Below the pieces are notes generated by a model. It was given only the letters and a program-made list of their open reading frames with translations. It did no database searches and had not been told where the DNA came from. A DNA stretch of 64,000 bases from Gottfriedia acidiceleris. Its GTDB lineage: Bacteria; Bacillota; Bacilli; Bacillales; Bacillaceae_G. The position numbers and the translations under genes were made by a program. Positions within the stretch are counted from its first letter, which is position 1, and every line of letters starts with the position of its first letter. Location of the stretch: positions 186,001 through 250,000 of the forward strand of contig NZ_NESS01000006.1 of the NCBI RefSeq assembly GCF_002128425.1, given 5' to 3'. Shown in pieces: positions 51,984-61,416 of this stretch.

Positions 51984-52753
51984 TCGATCTTCACTGTCAT
52001 ATTTTACATGGTCTAGATGACGGACCAAATACAATGGAAGATAGTATTAATATGGCTCGAGCTGCCGTGGAAAATGGGATTCATACAATTGTTGCATCAC
52101 CTCATCATCAGAACGGACGTTACAATACAGACAGAAAAGAGATAGTAAAAAAAGTAGAAGAGTTAAATAAAGTATTAAAAGAAAAAGCAATACCTTTAAC
52201 GATTTTACCTGGGCAAGAGGTAAGGCTTTATGGGGAATTGATTCAAGACTATGAGCTTAATCGAATTGTTTCAATTAATGATGGAAGGCGCTATTTACTA
52301 TGCGAACTTCCATCATCCCATATACCACATTTTACAAATAAGTTGTTATATGAGATGCAAGCAAATCGAATAATACCGATTCTAGTACATCCTGAACGAA
52401 ACAAAGTTCTTATAAACGAACCAGACGTTCTTTTTGAATTTGTCCAAAAAGGGATATTAACTCAACTAACTGCTTCATCAATAACTGGTAAATTCGGTAA
52501 AAAAATTCAAAAGTTTGCTTTTAAATGTATTGAAGCAAATTGGATACATACGATTGCATCAGACGCACACAATACGAAAAATCGGAATTTTGAATTAATT
52601 GAAGCGTACGAGATCATCCGAGAAAAGTTTGGAATAGAAACTGAGTTTCAATTGAGGGAAAATAATCAGTCAATTGTAAATGGTGACATTCTTTATCCAG
52701 AAGAGCCACTTAAATTAAAACAAAATATTTTTAGTCGTTTACTAGGAATTTAA
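51980..52753 (+). CDS. Capsule PHP-family protein tyrosine phosphatase
   Basis: 257-residue manganese-dependent phosphatase (CapC/CpsB/YwqE) that dephosphorylates the kinase. Metal-ligand motifs of the PHP domain: DLHCHILHGLDDG near the start, VASPHHQ, HPERN and SDAHN near residue 195. ATGA overlap with the kinase gene. Completes the three-gene control module. Confidence 0.95.
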   Translation: MIDLHCHILHGLDDGPNTMEDSINMARAAVENGIHTIVASPHHQNGRYNTDRKEIVKKVEELNKVLKEKAIPLTILPGQEVRLYGELIQDYELNRIVSINDGRRYLLCELPSSHIPHFTNKLLYEMQANRIIPILVHPERNKVLINEPDVLFEFVQKGILTQLTASSITGKFGKKIQKFAFKCIEANWIHTIASDAHNTKNRNFELIEAYEIIREKFGIETEFQLRENNQSIVNGDILYPEEPLKLKQNIFSRLLGI

Positions 52754-52973
52754 TAAATGATAGGTGATATCTCCTTACCGTTATCAATGGAGGTACTCGG
52801 CTATATTGTGGTAGATGATTAAATTGATTAGTTTTCCATTTATCTTAAATGCAAATAGACCTCATGAAATCACTCAAACTAAAGGTCTATGCGTATTTTA
52901 GAAAAGGAGTTACAAACTTGAAATGATCTGCTTAGACGCCAGTCGTCAGAGGTATAGTGTGAGGAGGGGTTAG
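52754..52973. other. Intra-operon leader with hairpin
   Basis: Non-coding 220 bp inside the capsule operon. ATAGACCT (52855-52862) and AGGTCTAT (52883-52890) form an 8-bp stem followed by a weak T-rich tract. In B. subtilis the eps operon has an antitermination RNA (EAR) inside the operon; position is comparable, but I cannot confirm the motif. Confidence 0.35.
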
Positions 52974-53093
52974 ATGCCCCAAATTAAATTTGATTTAAAA
53001 GAAAATAGAGTTTCTTCTTGTGTATTTATTCACATGGATATAGAAGTGGAAACTTTATTAATTGGGGAAAAGAGAGAGATGGAGGGACTTTGA
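52974..53093 (+). CDS. Short upstream ORF before galU
   Basis: 39 codons from an ATG with a very strong GAGGAGGGG ribosome site 4-5 bp away. It ends (TGA 53091-53093) two bases before the galU ATG and contains the galU ribosome site, so translating ribosomes could re-start at galU. The product (start [12 protein letters not shown]) resembles no family. Probably a coupling or leader ORF. Confidence 0.4.
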   Translation: MPQIKFDLKENRVSSCVFIHMDIEVETLLIGEKREMEGL

Positions 53094-53095
53094 AA

Positions 53096-53971
53096 ATGAA
53101 GAAAGTAAGAAAAGCAATTATTCCAGCTGCGGGGTTAGGAACACGTTTTTTACCTGCAACAAAAGCAATGCCAAAAGAAATGCTTCCAATCGTAGACAAA
53201 CCAACAATTCAATACATTGTTGAAGAAGCAATTGAATCAGGAATTGAAGATATCATTATTGTTACAGGAAAAGGAAAACGTGCAATTGAAGATCATTTTG
53301 ATTATTCATATGAGCTAGAACAAAATTTATTAGAAAAAGAAAAATATGCGTTATTAGAACAAGTTAAAGCTCCATCTAATATCGACATTCATTACATTCG
53401 TCAAAAAGAACCAAAAGGATTGGGGCATGCTGTTTGGTGTGCACGTAATTTTATTGGTAACGAACCATTTGCAGTATTACTTGGAGATGACATTGTTGAA
53501 GCTGAAACACCAGGATTAAAGCAGTTAATCAACCAATATAACCACACTTATTCGTCTGTAATTGGTGTACAAACTGTTCCAGAACAAGAAACACATCGAT
53601 ATGGAATTGTTGATCCGATTATCCAAGAAGGCAGAAGATATGAGGTACAAAACTTTGTTGAAAAACCAGCACCTGGTACAGCACCCTCTAATTTAGCAAT
53701 TATGGGTCGTTATGTATTTACACCTGAAATCTTTATGTTCTTAGAAGAACAAACAATTGGTGCAGGTGGCGAAATTCAATTAACAGATGCGATTGAAAAA
53801 TTAAATTCAATTCAGCGTGTATTTGCATATGACTTTGAAGGGAAACGTCATGATGTAGGTGAGAAATTAGGATTTATTAAAACGACTATAGAGTTTGCAT
53901 TAAAGCATGAAGATTTAAAAGAAGATTTATTGAAGTATTTACATGACATGTTAACAGTAAATATTAAATAA
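53096..53971 (+). CDS. galU: UTP-glucose-1-phosphate uridylyltransferase
   Basis: 291-residue enzyme making UDP-glucose from UTP and glucose-1-phosphate, precursor for capsule sugars. Nucleotide-binding [21 protein letters not shown] (shown as G-x-G-T-R-F-L-P core), GLGHAVWCA and VEKP are intact. ATG 53096 follows GGAGGG; the frame extends upstream to a GTG at 53018 without a ribosome site and without family-like sequence. Confidence 0.95.
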   Translation: MKKVRKAIIPAAGLGTRFLPATKAMPKEMLPIVDKPTIQYIVEEAIESGIEDIIIVTGKGKRAIEDHFDYSYELEQNLLEKEKYALLEQVKAPSNIDIHYIRQKEPKGLGHAVWCARNFIGNEPFAVLLGDDIVEAETPGLKQLINQYNHTYSSVIGVQTVPEQETHRYGIVDPIIQEGRRYEVQNFVEKPAPGTAPSNLAIMGRYVFTPEIFMFLEEQTIGAGGEIQLTDAIEKLNSIQRVFAYDFEGKRHDVGEKLGFIKTTIEFALKHEDLKEDLLKYLHDMLTVNIK

Positions 53972-53977
53972 GGATGG

Positions 53978-54667
53978 ATGATCAGATTGAAAGCAATGAG
54001 ATTTGAACAATCAGAATATGCTTCTCAACCACTCTTATCGAAAGAAATACTTGAAAAAAGAAGGATCTATTTGTTTACAAAACGATTAATGGATTTAATT
54101 GGAGCGATTTTTGGACTTCTATTATTATTACCAATTTTTATAGTAGTAGCAATTTTTATTAAGTTAGAAGATCCGAAAGGTCTGGTATTCTTTTATCAAA
54201 CTAGAGTCGGTAAAAATGGAAAAGAATTTAAAATGTATAAGTTCCGTTCAATGGTAACGGATGCAGAAGAACGATTAAAAGACCTTCTAAAATACAATGA
54301 AGTTTCTGGTGCAATGTTTAAAATGAAGGACGATCCTAGGATTACTAGAATCGGTAAACTTATTCGAAAAACATCAATTGATGAGTTACCTCAACTCTTT
54401 AATGTTCTATTAGGGAATATGTCACTAGTTGGTCCAAGACCACCACTTCCTAGAGAAGTTGATGAATATACAGATTATGATAAACAGAGATTACTCGTTA
54501 CGCCTGGTTGTACTGGACTATGGCAAGTAAGTGCACGGAATAGTGTAGGTTTTGATGAGATGGTTCAACTTGATTTAACTTACATAAATAATCAATCAAT
54601 TATTTATGACATTAAGATTATTTTAAAAACGATTAAAGTATTATTTGGTTCAAACGACGCATTTTAA
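53978..54667 (+). CDS. Undecaprenyl-phosphate sugar-phosphate transferase
   Basis: 229-residue initiating enzyme (bacterial sugar transferase, WcaJ/PglC type) that places the first sugar-phosphate on undecaprenyl phosphate. One hydrophobic re-entrant segment (about 35-62) and the catalytic part: KMYKFRSMVTDAEERL, ISIDELPQLFNVLLG-like (TSIDELPQLFN) and LVGPRPPLP. Monotopic, without the N-terminal multi-helix part of long WbaP proteins. Seven bp after galU; which sugar it uses is unknown, glucose or galactose by context. Confidence 0.9.
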   Translation: MIRLKAMRFEQSEYASQPLLSKEILEKRRIYLFTKRLMDLIGAIFGLLLLLPIFIVVAIFIKLEDPKGLVFFYQTRVGKNGKEFKMYKFRSMVTDAEERLKDLLKYNEVSGAMFKMKDDPRITRIGKLIRKTSIDELPQLFNVLLGNMSLVGPRPPLPREVDEYTDYDKQRLLVTPGCTGLWQVSARNSVGFDEMVQLDLTYINNQSIIYDIKIILKTIKVLFGSNDAF

Positions 54668-54682
54668 TGAGGAGAGAGAAAA

Positions 54683-55621
54683 GTGAAAAAGGATTCGAAA
54701 ATATATGTAGCTGGTCATCGTGGATTGGTGGGTTCAGCAATTTTACGTAAATTACAAGAAGAAGGCTATACTAATTTAGTATATCGTACTAGTAGAGAAC
54801 TAGATTTACGTGATTTTAAAGCAGTTGAAGAGTTTTTCGCTGAGGAAAAAATAGAATATGTTTTTCTAGCAGCAGCTAAAGTTGGAGGAATTGTTGCAAA
54901 CAATGAATACCCAGCCGATTTTATCCGTGACAATATATTAATTCAAACTAGTGTCATTGATGCTGCTTATAAAAATAATGTGCATAAACTATTATTTTTA
55001 GGAAGTACATGTATATATCCCAAAATGGCACAACAGCCATTAAAAGAAGAATATTTATTAACCGGTGAGTTAGAACCTACAAATGATGCCTATGCGGTTG
55101 CTAAAATTGCAGGGATTAAAATGTGTGAATCATATAACCGTCAATATGGTACGAAGTATATTTCTGCAATGCCCACAAATATGTATGGACCTAATGATAA
55201 CTTTGATCTACACACTTCTCACGTACTACCAGCATTATTACGCAAATTCCATGAAGCGAAAGAGAATAATAATCCAACTGTAACTGTTTGGGGAACAGGA
55301 ACGCCATTACGTGAATTCTTATACTCAGATGATTTAGCAGACGCTTGTATTTTCTTAATGCACAATTACGAAGGAAACGAAATCGTTAACGTTGGAGTTG
55401 GGAAAGACATTTCCATTGGTGAATTAGCAGTGAAGATAAAAAATGTAGTGGGATTTGAAGGAGAAATCGTATTTGATTCAACAAAACCAGATGGGACGCC
55501 ACGTAAATTAGTAGATACAAAAAAAATTAATTCTTTAGGTTGGACGGCAAATACCTCTTTAGATGAAGGATTAGTTAAAGCATACGAAGCATTTTTAGCG
55601 CAATTTCAACTAATGAAGTAA
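54683..55621 (+). CDS. fcl: GDP-L-fucose synthase
   Basis: 312-residue NADP-dependent epimerase/reductase, final step to GDP-L-fucose. GHRGLVGSAI (nucleotide loop), GSTCIYP, catalytic YAVAKIAGIKMC (Tyr-x3-Lys), and the LHTSHVLPALLRKF segment of WcaG/Fcl. GTG start behind AGGAGAG. Stands directly before gmd, its metabolic predecessor, so the cell probably puts L-fucose in its capsule. Confidence 0.93.
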   Translation: MKKDSKIYVAGHRGLVGSAILRKLQEEGYTNLVYRTSRELDLRDFKAVEEFFAEEKIEYVFLAAAKVGGIVANNEYPADFIRDNILIQTSVIDAAYKNNVHKLLFLGSTCIYPKMAQQPLKEEYLLTGELEPTNDAYAVAKIAGIKMCESYNRQYGTKYISAMPTNMYGPNDNFDLHTSHVLPALLRKFHEAKENNNPTVTVWGTGTPLREFLYSDDLADACIFLMHNYEGNEIVNVGVGKDISIGELAVKIKNVVGFEGEIVFDSTKPDGTPRKLVDTKKINSLGWTANTSLDEGLVKAYEAFLAQFQLMK

Positions 55622-55642
55622 TTAGACAAGGAGAAAAGAGAA

Positions 55643-56728
55643 ATGACTATGAAGAAAAAAGCTTTAGTAACTGGCGTAACAGGACAAGATGGGTCTTACT
55701 TAGCAGAATTTTTATTAGAAAAAGGGTATGAAGTACACGGTATTATTCGTCGTAGTTCTTCTTATAACCAAGAGCGTTTAGAGGATTTATTTAATGATGA
55801 AAAATATTCGTTTATGGCCCATGATAACTTTAACTTACATTATGGTGATGTAACTGATACATCAAATGTGATTCGTTTAATTAGCGAAATTCGTCCGGAT
55901 GAAATTTATAATTTAGCTGCACAATCACATGTTCGTGTTTCTTTTGATGTACCTGAATACACTGCAGACGTTGATGCAGTTGGAACATTACGTATTTTAG
56001 AAGCAGTTAGAATGTTAGGGTTAACGGAGACTACGAGAATCTACCAAGCTTCTACTTCTGAATTATATGGAAAAGTACAGGAAGTTCCACAAAAGGAAAC
56101 TACACCATTTTATCCACGTTCTCCATATGGAGTAGCTAAAATTTATGGTTTCTGGATTACGAAAAACTATCGTGAATCTTACAATATGTTCGCTGTAAAC
56201 GGAATCTTATTTAACCATGAATCAGAACGTCGAGGTGAAACTTTCGTAACTCGTAAAATTTCACTTGCAGCAGCACGTATCGCTCAAGGTAAACAAGAAA
56301 AATTAATGTTGGGTAACTTGGATTCTTTACGTGACTGGGGTTATGCAAAAGACTACGTAGAATGTATGTGGCTAATACTTCAACATGATAAACCAGAAGA
56401 TTTTGTTATCGCAACTGGTGAAATGCACACTGTACGTGAGTTTGCAACTCTAGCATTTAAACATGCAGGAATTGAAGTTGAATGGCAAGGTGAGGGGATT
56501 AACGAAAAAGGTATTAATAAATCAACTGGGGATGTAATTGTTGAAGTTGATCCAAAGTTCTTCCGTCCAGCTGAGGTTGATCAGTTATTAGGTGATCCTA
56601 CAAAAGCTAGAACATTACTAGGTTGGAATCCGACTAAAACTTCATTTGAGCAGTTAGTTGAGATCATGATTACTCATGATATGAAGAAGGTTGAGAAGGA
56701 AGATCGAGTTAAGAAGATGTTTGATTAA
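55643..56728 (+). CDS. gmd: GDP-mannose 4,6-dehydratase
   Basis: 361-residue short-chain dehydrogenase-type enzyme producing GDP-4-keto-6-deoxymannose from GDP-mannose. [17 protein letters not shown] at the start, [16 protein letters not shown], catalytic YGVAK and the [10 protein letters not shown] loop are diagnostic of Gmd. AAGGAG ribosome site, 21 bp after fcl. GDP-mannose itself must be made by genes outside this window. A terminator follows the gene. Confidence 0.95.
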   Translation: MTMKKKALVTGVTGQDGSYLAEFLLEKGYEVHGIIRRSSSYNQERLEDLFNDEKYSFMAHDNFNLHYGDVTDTSNVIRLISEIRPDEIYNLAAQSHVRVSFDVPEYTADVDAVGTLRILEAVRMLGLTETTRIYQASTSELYGKVQEVPQKETTPFYPRSPYGVAKIYGFWITKNYRESYNMFAVNGILFNHESERRGETFVTRKISLAAARIAQGKQEKLMLGNLDSLRDWGYAKDYVECMWLILQHDKPEDFVIATGEMHTVREFATLAFKHAGIEVEWQGEGINEKGINKSTGDVIVEVDPKFFRPAEVDQLLGDPTKARTLLGWNPTKTSFEQLVEIMITHDMKKVEKEDRVKKMFD

Positions 56729-56753
56729 AGCAGGTAATATTACCTGCTTTTTT
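56727..56753 (+). terminator. Terminator-like hairpin after gmd
   Basis: AAAGCAGGTAAT-ATTACCTGCTTT followed by T. It overlaps the stop codon. It separates the precursor genes from the glycosyltransferases, which may thus be less expressed or have an own promoter in the next 115 bp. Confidence 0.85.
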
Positions 56754-56869
56754 AATTTAGCAAATTACTTAATTGCACATAGCTCAAAAATAGAATTACT
56801 ATATTGAATGTTCTTGAGTTATGTACAGTTAAGAAATAAAAATGACTATTTTAATTTTATGGGGGACAT

Positions 56870-58063
56870 ATGGGTAAAGAAAATATTTTAATTGTGCATA
56901 ATTTTTATCAGATTCCTGGTGGTGAAGATTCAGTAGTTGAAAATGAGAAAAATCTTTTGGTGGAAAAAGGGCATAATGTTTTTTTATATACTAGACATAA
57001 TAATGATTTGAAAAATAAAGGCATTTTCGGAAAACTATTACTTCCTTTAGAAACAATATTCTCAATCAAAACTTATTTTGAAATTAAAAAGATAATTAGA
57101 AATAAAAAGATAGATATAGTTCATGTTCATAATACATTACCACTTATTAGCCCATCCGTTTATTATGCTGCTAGACATAGTAATGCTACAGTAGTTCAAA
57201 CGATACATAATTTTAGATTAATGTGTCCTGCCGCTACTCTAGTTAGAAATAATTCAATATGTGAAGCTTGTATAACTAAAGGACTATATTCTGCAGTTAA
57301 ATATAACTGTTATCGAAACTCACGTATACAAAGCTTAATTTCAGCATTGAGTCTAGGCTTTCATCGTTTTATCGGTACGTATAAAAAAGTTGACGGTTAT
57401 ATCACTTTGACAGAGTTTAATAGGAAAATGTTGGAAAGAGTTATACCTAAAGAAAAAATCTATGTGAAGCCTAACTTTGTAAAAAATAAGTATATAAAGA
57501 GTAATAAAAGCTCGAATTATTTTTTGTTTCTTGGAAGACTCGATGAACTTAAAGGAGTAAAGCTACTGGTTGAGGCATGGAAAACAATTAAAAATACTAA
57601 ACTTTTAATTGTTGGTGATGGTCCATTAGAGAAAGAGCTAAATGATATTATTAAAAATTATAATCTTTCAAATATAGAATTATTAGGTTTTAAGAAAAAA
57701 GATGAAGTTATGGAACTAATTGATAACTCAAAAGCTTTAGTAGTTCCATCACAATGGTATGAAGGATTTCCAATGACAATTGCTGAAAGTTTTTCTTTGG
57801 GGACTCCAGTTATTGCAGGTGATATTGGGAATTTACCAACTATAGTAGAAGATTACAAAAATGGTTTGATATTTAAGTACAACGATATTAATGATCTACG
57901 AAATAAAATTAATACTTTAAATGAGAATAGCGAATTATTAGAAGAGTTATCAATGGGTGCAAAGGATAGTTACAACCAAAAATATAATTATGATAAAAAC
58001 TATAAACAATTATTAAGAATTTATAATACATGTAAGAGAGGACATTTAAGCAATGTATTATGA
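56870..58063 (+). CDS. Glycosyltransferase family 4, first
   Basis: 397-residue GT-B-fold enzyme. N-terminal acceptor domain with IPGGEDSVVENEKNLL and HVHNTLP; C-terminal donor domain with FLGRLDELKGVKLLVEA, LIVGDGPLEKEL and the E-x7-E motif region (PSQWYEGFPMTIAESFSLG). ATG behind GGGGGA. Donor and acceptor sugars unknown. The following gene overlaps its end by 11 bp. Confidence 0.9.
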   Translation: MGKENILIVHNFYQIPGGEDSVVENEKNLLVEKGHNVFLYTRHNNDLKNKGIFGKLLLPLETIFSIKTYFEIKKIIRNKKIDIVHVHNTLPLISPSVYYAARHSNATVVQTIHNFRLMCPAATLVRNNSICEACITKGLYSAVKYNCYRNSRIQSLISALSLGFHRFIGTYKKVDGYITLTEFNRKMLERVIPKEKIYVKPNFVKNKYIKSNKSSNYFLFLGRLDELKGVKLLVEAWKTIKNTKLLIVGDGPLEKELNDIIKNYNLSNIELLGFKKKDEVMELIDNSKALVVPSQWYEGFPMTIAESFSLGTPVIAGDIGNLPTIVEDYKNGLIFKYNDINDLRNKINTLNENSELLEELSMGAKDSYNQKYNYDKNYKQLLRIYNTCKRGHLSNVL

Positions 58064-58820
58064 TGAAAATAAATTAATGACTACTAATATTTTAGGTGTC
58101 AACGTTAATGTAATAAATATGCAGTGTACTTTAGAATTTATAGAAAAAAATTTAAGTAGAATAAAAGGGAAATATATTTGTGTATCAAATGTACACACAA
58201 CTGTTATGTCTTATGAAAATGATGACTATTGTAATATTCAAAACGAGGGGATAATGGCTCTACCGGATGGAAAGCCTTTGTCAGTAGTTAGTAAATTAAA
58301 AGGTTTTAAAAATGCTGATAGAGTTACTGGTCCAGACTTAATGGAAGAAATTTTTAATATTTCTTATGAAAATGGATATAAACACTATTTCTATGGTAGT
58401 ACAGAGGAAACTTTAGAAGAGTTAAGAAAAAAACTTTTAAAAAAGTACCCTAATTTAAGCATAGTAGGGATGTATTCCCCTCCATTTAGATCAGTAAGTA
58501 TCGAAGAGGATAATGAAATAATAAAAAATATTAATCAGTGTAATCCAGATTTTATTTGGGTAGGATTAGGTGCGCCTAAACAAGAAATTTGGATGAATGA
58601 ACATAAAGATAAAGTTAACGGTCTAATGATAGGTGTAGGTGCTGGATTTGATTATCATGCGGAAAAGTTAAAAAGAGCTCCTATCTGGATGCAAAAGTCG
58701 AGTCTAGAATGGCTGTATAGATTAATGCAGGATCCAGCAAGGTTATTAACTAGGTATTTTAATACTAACATAAAATTTACAATGTACCTTTTTATGAATT
58801 TAGTAAAAAAGGTATATTAA
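58053..58820 (+). CDS. WecG/TagA/CpsF-family glycosyltransferase
   Basis: 255 residues of the GT26 family (WecG, TagA), which add ManNAc(A) or glucose to lipid-linked sugars. Visible: LPDGKPLSVVSKLKG, RVTGPDLMEEIF, FYGSTEETLEELRKKL, WVGLGAPKQEIWM and GVGAGFDYHAEKLKRAPIWM. Probably adds the second sugar to the lipid carrier. Cytoplasmic, membrane-associated. Confidence 0.93.
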   Translation: MYYDENKLMTTNILGVNVNVINMQCTLEFIEKNLSRIKGKYICVSNVHTTVMSYENDDYCNIQNEGIMALPDGKPLSVVSKLKGFKNADRVTGPDLMEEIFNISYENGYKHYFYGSTEETLEELRKKLLKKYPNLSIVGMYSPPFRSVSIEEDNEIIKNINQCNPDFIWVGLGAPKQEIWMNEHKDKVNGLMIGVGAGFDYHAEKLKRAPIWMQKSSLEWLYRLMQDPARLLTRYFNTNIKFTMYLFMNLVKKVY

Positions 58821-58834
58821 ATAAGGAGTATGAG

Positions 58835-60175
58835 ATGGTAAGTGAATCATTTAATAATACCAATAATTTTGTTTTAGAATTTTTTAATGAACTAAATAAA
58901 GAAAATATAAAATATGCTATTTTGCGTAAATACGAAAATATATATGTAAATGAATTTAATGATATTGATTTTTGTATAGAAAAAAATAAGCTTAAAGAAA
59001 CATTTAGTGTATTAAAAAGATTATGTAACTACTATGGTTGGTTTGTGTTTAATACGATTTATAAAGATGGCTTAGTGGCAATACACTTATATAAAATAGT
59101 TGATAATAAAGTTGAAATTGTTCACTTGGATATCTTCGAAGATATTAATTGGAAAGGATTAACTGTATTAACTAATAATGAACTCTTAAATAATGTGCTA
59201 ATTTATAAGGACTTAAATATTATAAGTAAGGACAATGAAGCGGTTATTTGTTTATTATCAAGGTTTCTTTATCACGGAAATATAAAGGAAGAATATAAAG
59301 ACTTTATACATTCAAACTTTATACTTAATAAAGAAAAAATATTAATAACATTAGAAAATCTATTTGGTAAACGATTATCCAAAGAAATATATAATAATTG
59401 TATTTCTAAAGAATGGGAAGTTCTTGAGAATAATGTTATTAATGTCAGAAAAAAAATAGTTCAAAAAAGTATATTCAATTTAAAAAATAATTTACTTTTC
59501 ATGAAATCTAAATGGATTATCAATAATTTCAAAAGAATATCGAATCGAAAAGGAATATTTATTACTTTTTTAGGTACAGATGGCAGTGGGAAAAGCACAG
59601 TCATAGAAAATATCCAAAATCAACTCTTTCAATCGTATCCTAAAAGTTCAATTAGTTATTTTCATTGGAGACCAAAATTAATTTTAAATGAAAAAAAGGA
59701 AAACATCATTAAGTCTAATTCTGAAAATCCACATGAAAAGCCGCCTCACAATAGGATAAAATCATTTATTAAGTTTATGATTTTTAATCTAGATTATATT
59801 TTTGGATATTTTCTTTTAATTTATCCTAAATTAGTAAAGAATCATATGGTTATATTTGATAGATATTATTACGACTATTTTATTGATATTAATAGATATC
59901 GTATGGATATTGATGAAAGATGGATAATATTTGCAAATAAATTTATTCCTAAACCAGATGTTACATTTCTATTAGTTGGGGATCCAATCACAATCTATAA
60001 TAGAAAAAAGGAAATTCCATTAAATGAAATAGAGAGTCAAATTAGTAAGCTGAAAGAGAATAAAAACTATTTTAATAATAATAAAATTATTGATGTAAAT
60101 AATTCTATAGAAAAGGTAACGATAGAAGTTTGTAATGAATTATTACAGTCATTACAAAGAAAGGAACTAGCATGA
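58835..60175 (+). CDS. Two-domain protein with thymidylate-kinase-like P-loop domain
   Basis: 446 residues. The N-terminal half (1-235) resembles nucleotidyltransferase-fold proteins found in glycan clusters, with an EFNDIDFCI strand. The C-terminal half has a Walker A TFLGTDGSGKST (about 246-254), an F-D-R-Y-Y-Y-D segment and a VTFLLVGDP strand typical of thymidylate kinases. Known in some polysaccharide clusters as thymidylate-kinase-like proteins; the substrate may be a sugar or lipid phosphate rather than dTMP. AAGGAGT site. Stop overlaps the next ATG by 4 bp. Confidence 0.65.
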   Translation: MVSESFNNTNNFVLEFFNELNKENIKYAILRKYENIYVNEFNDIDFCIEKNKLKETFSVLKRLCNYYGWFVFNTIYKDGLVAIHLYKIVDNKVEIVHLDIFEDINWKGLTVLTNNELLNNVLIYKDLNIISKDNEAVICLLSRFLYHGNIKEEYKDFIHSNFILNKEKILITLENLFGKRLSKEIYNNCISKEWEVLENNVINVRKKIVQKSIFNLKNNLLFMKSKWIINNFKRISNRKGIFITFLGTDGSGKSTVIENIQNQLFQSYPKSSISYFHWRPKLILNEKKENIIKSNSENPHEKPPHNRIKSFIKFMIFNLDYIFGYFLLIYPKLVKNHMVIFDRYYYDYFIDINRYRMDIDERWIIFANKFIPKPDVTFLLVGDPITIYNRKKEIPLNEIESQISKLKENKNYFNNNKIIDVNNSIEKVTIEVCNELLQSLQRKELA

Positions 60176-61416
60176 ACGTTTTAGTTTCAGCATATGCGTG
60201 TGAACCTAATAAAGGATCTGAACCTGAAGTTGGCTGGCAATGGATAAAGAAATTAGCGATAAATAATAAGGTTTTTGTCATAACAAGAACTAATAACAAA
60301 AAAAATATTGAAGAGGGATTAAAAGACTATAAATATAAGAATAATATTCAATTATATTATTTTGATTTACCTAATATATTTCTTAAGATAAAGAAGTTTA
60401 CTAAATCAAACATTCTTTATTATTTCTTATGGCAATGGGGTATTTTAAGTTTAGCTAAAAGTATATGCACCCAAGAGAAGATAGATATATGTCATCACGT
60501 TACTTTTGTAACATTTAAAGTATTTAGTTCATTAGCTTTTTTAAAAAAACCATTTGTTTTTGGGCCAGTTGGTGGAGGAGAACGTGCCCCATATAAACTA
60601 TACAAGGGTAGTAGAAAAAGGGATATTTTTAAGGAAGTTTTAAGAGATATTGATATTGTATTAGCAAGATTAAATCCATTAAATATTTATACAATGATGA
60701 GGGCAAATAGAATATTAGTAACTACTAAAGAAACTTTGAGCGTACTTCCTAAAGTTTTTTATAAAAAAACGATCGTATACCAAGCAATTGGAATTGAAAG
60801 TACAGAAATAGCTGAGCCAAAAATTAGATATAACGACTCAAACCTTAAAGTCTTATTTGCTGGTAATTTAATATATTGGAAAGGTATTAATATATTAATG
60901 GATTCTTTTAAAAAATATATTAAAGTTAATCCAAATGCAAAATTATTAGTAGCTGGCGAAGGAAATCTACTAAGTGAAATTAAAAAACAACTTCAAGAAG
61001 ATGGAATAGAAAATAATATAGAATTATTGGGTAGAAAAAAAAGGGAAGAATTATTTAATCTATATAATTCAGTAGATTTATTTTTATTTCCCAGTTTACA
61101 TGACTCAGGTGGAATGGTTGTATTAGAAGCTATGGGCAGAGGTATTCCAACGATTTCTCTTGATTTAGGTGGACCGGGAGTAAATGTTGATTCAAATACT
61201 AAAATTATTACCAATGGAAAAAATTTAGATGATGTAGTTGAAGAAATTTTGAATATTTTAATAAAAATAGAAAATAACAAAGAGTTTTATAATGAATTAA
61301 GTCAAAATTCTATAAATTTAGCTAAAAAGAACTTTCTTTGGGAAAATAAAATTAAATTTATGGAAGAGCTATACAAATTGATATTATCGGAGAAAGATAG
61401 AACATGGAAGTATTAG
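60172..61416 (+). CDS. Glycosyltransferase family 4, second
   Basis: 414 residues, GT-B fold. N-terminal SAYACEPNKGSEPEVGWQW and PVGGGERAPYKLYKG, then the donor domain with LFAGNLIYWKGINILMDSF, LLVAGEGNLLSEI and FPSLHDSGGMVVLEAMGRG (E-x7-E type). The SEPEVGW start is seen in a well-defined GT4 subgroup. Coupled by overlap to the genes on both sides. Confidence 0.9.
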   Translation: MNVLVSAYACEPNKGSEPEVGWQWIKKLAINNKVFVITRTNNKKNIEEGLKDYKYKNNIQLYYFDLPNIFLKIKKFTKSNILYYFLWQWGILSLAKSICTQEKIDICHHVTFVTFKVFSSLAFLKKPFVFGPVGGGERAPYKLYKGSRKRDIFKEVLRDIDIVLARLNPLNIYTMMRANRILVTTKETLSVLPKVFYKKTIVYQAIGIESTEIAEPKIRYNDSNLKVLFAGNLIYWKGINILMDSFKKYIKVNPNAKLLVAGEGNLLSEIKKQLQEDGIENNIELLGRKKREELFNLYNSVDLFLFPSLHDSGGMVVLEAMGRGIPTISLDLGGPGVNVDSNTKIITNGKNLDDVVEEILNILIKIENNKEFYNELSQNSINLAKKNFLWENKIKFMEELYKLILSEKDRTWKY

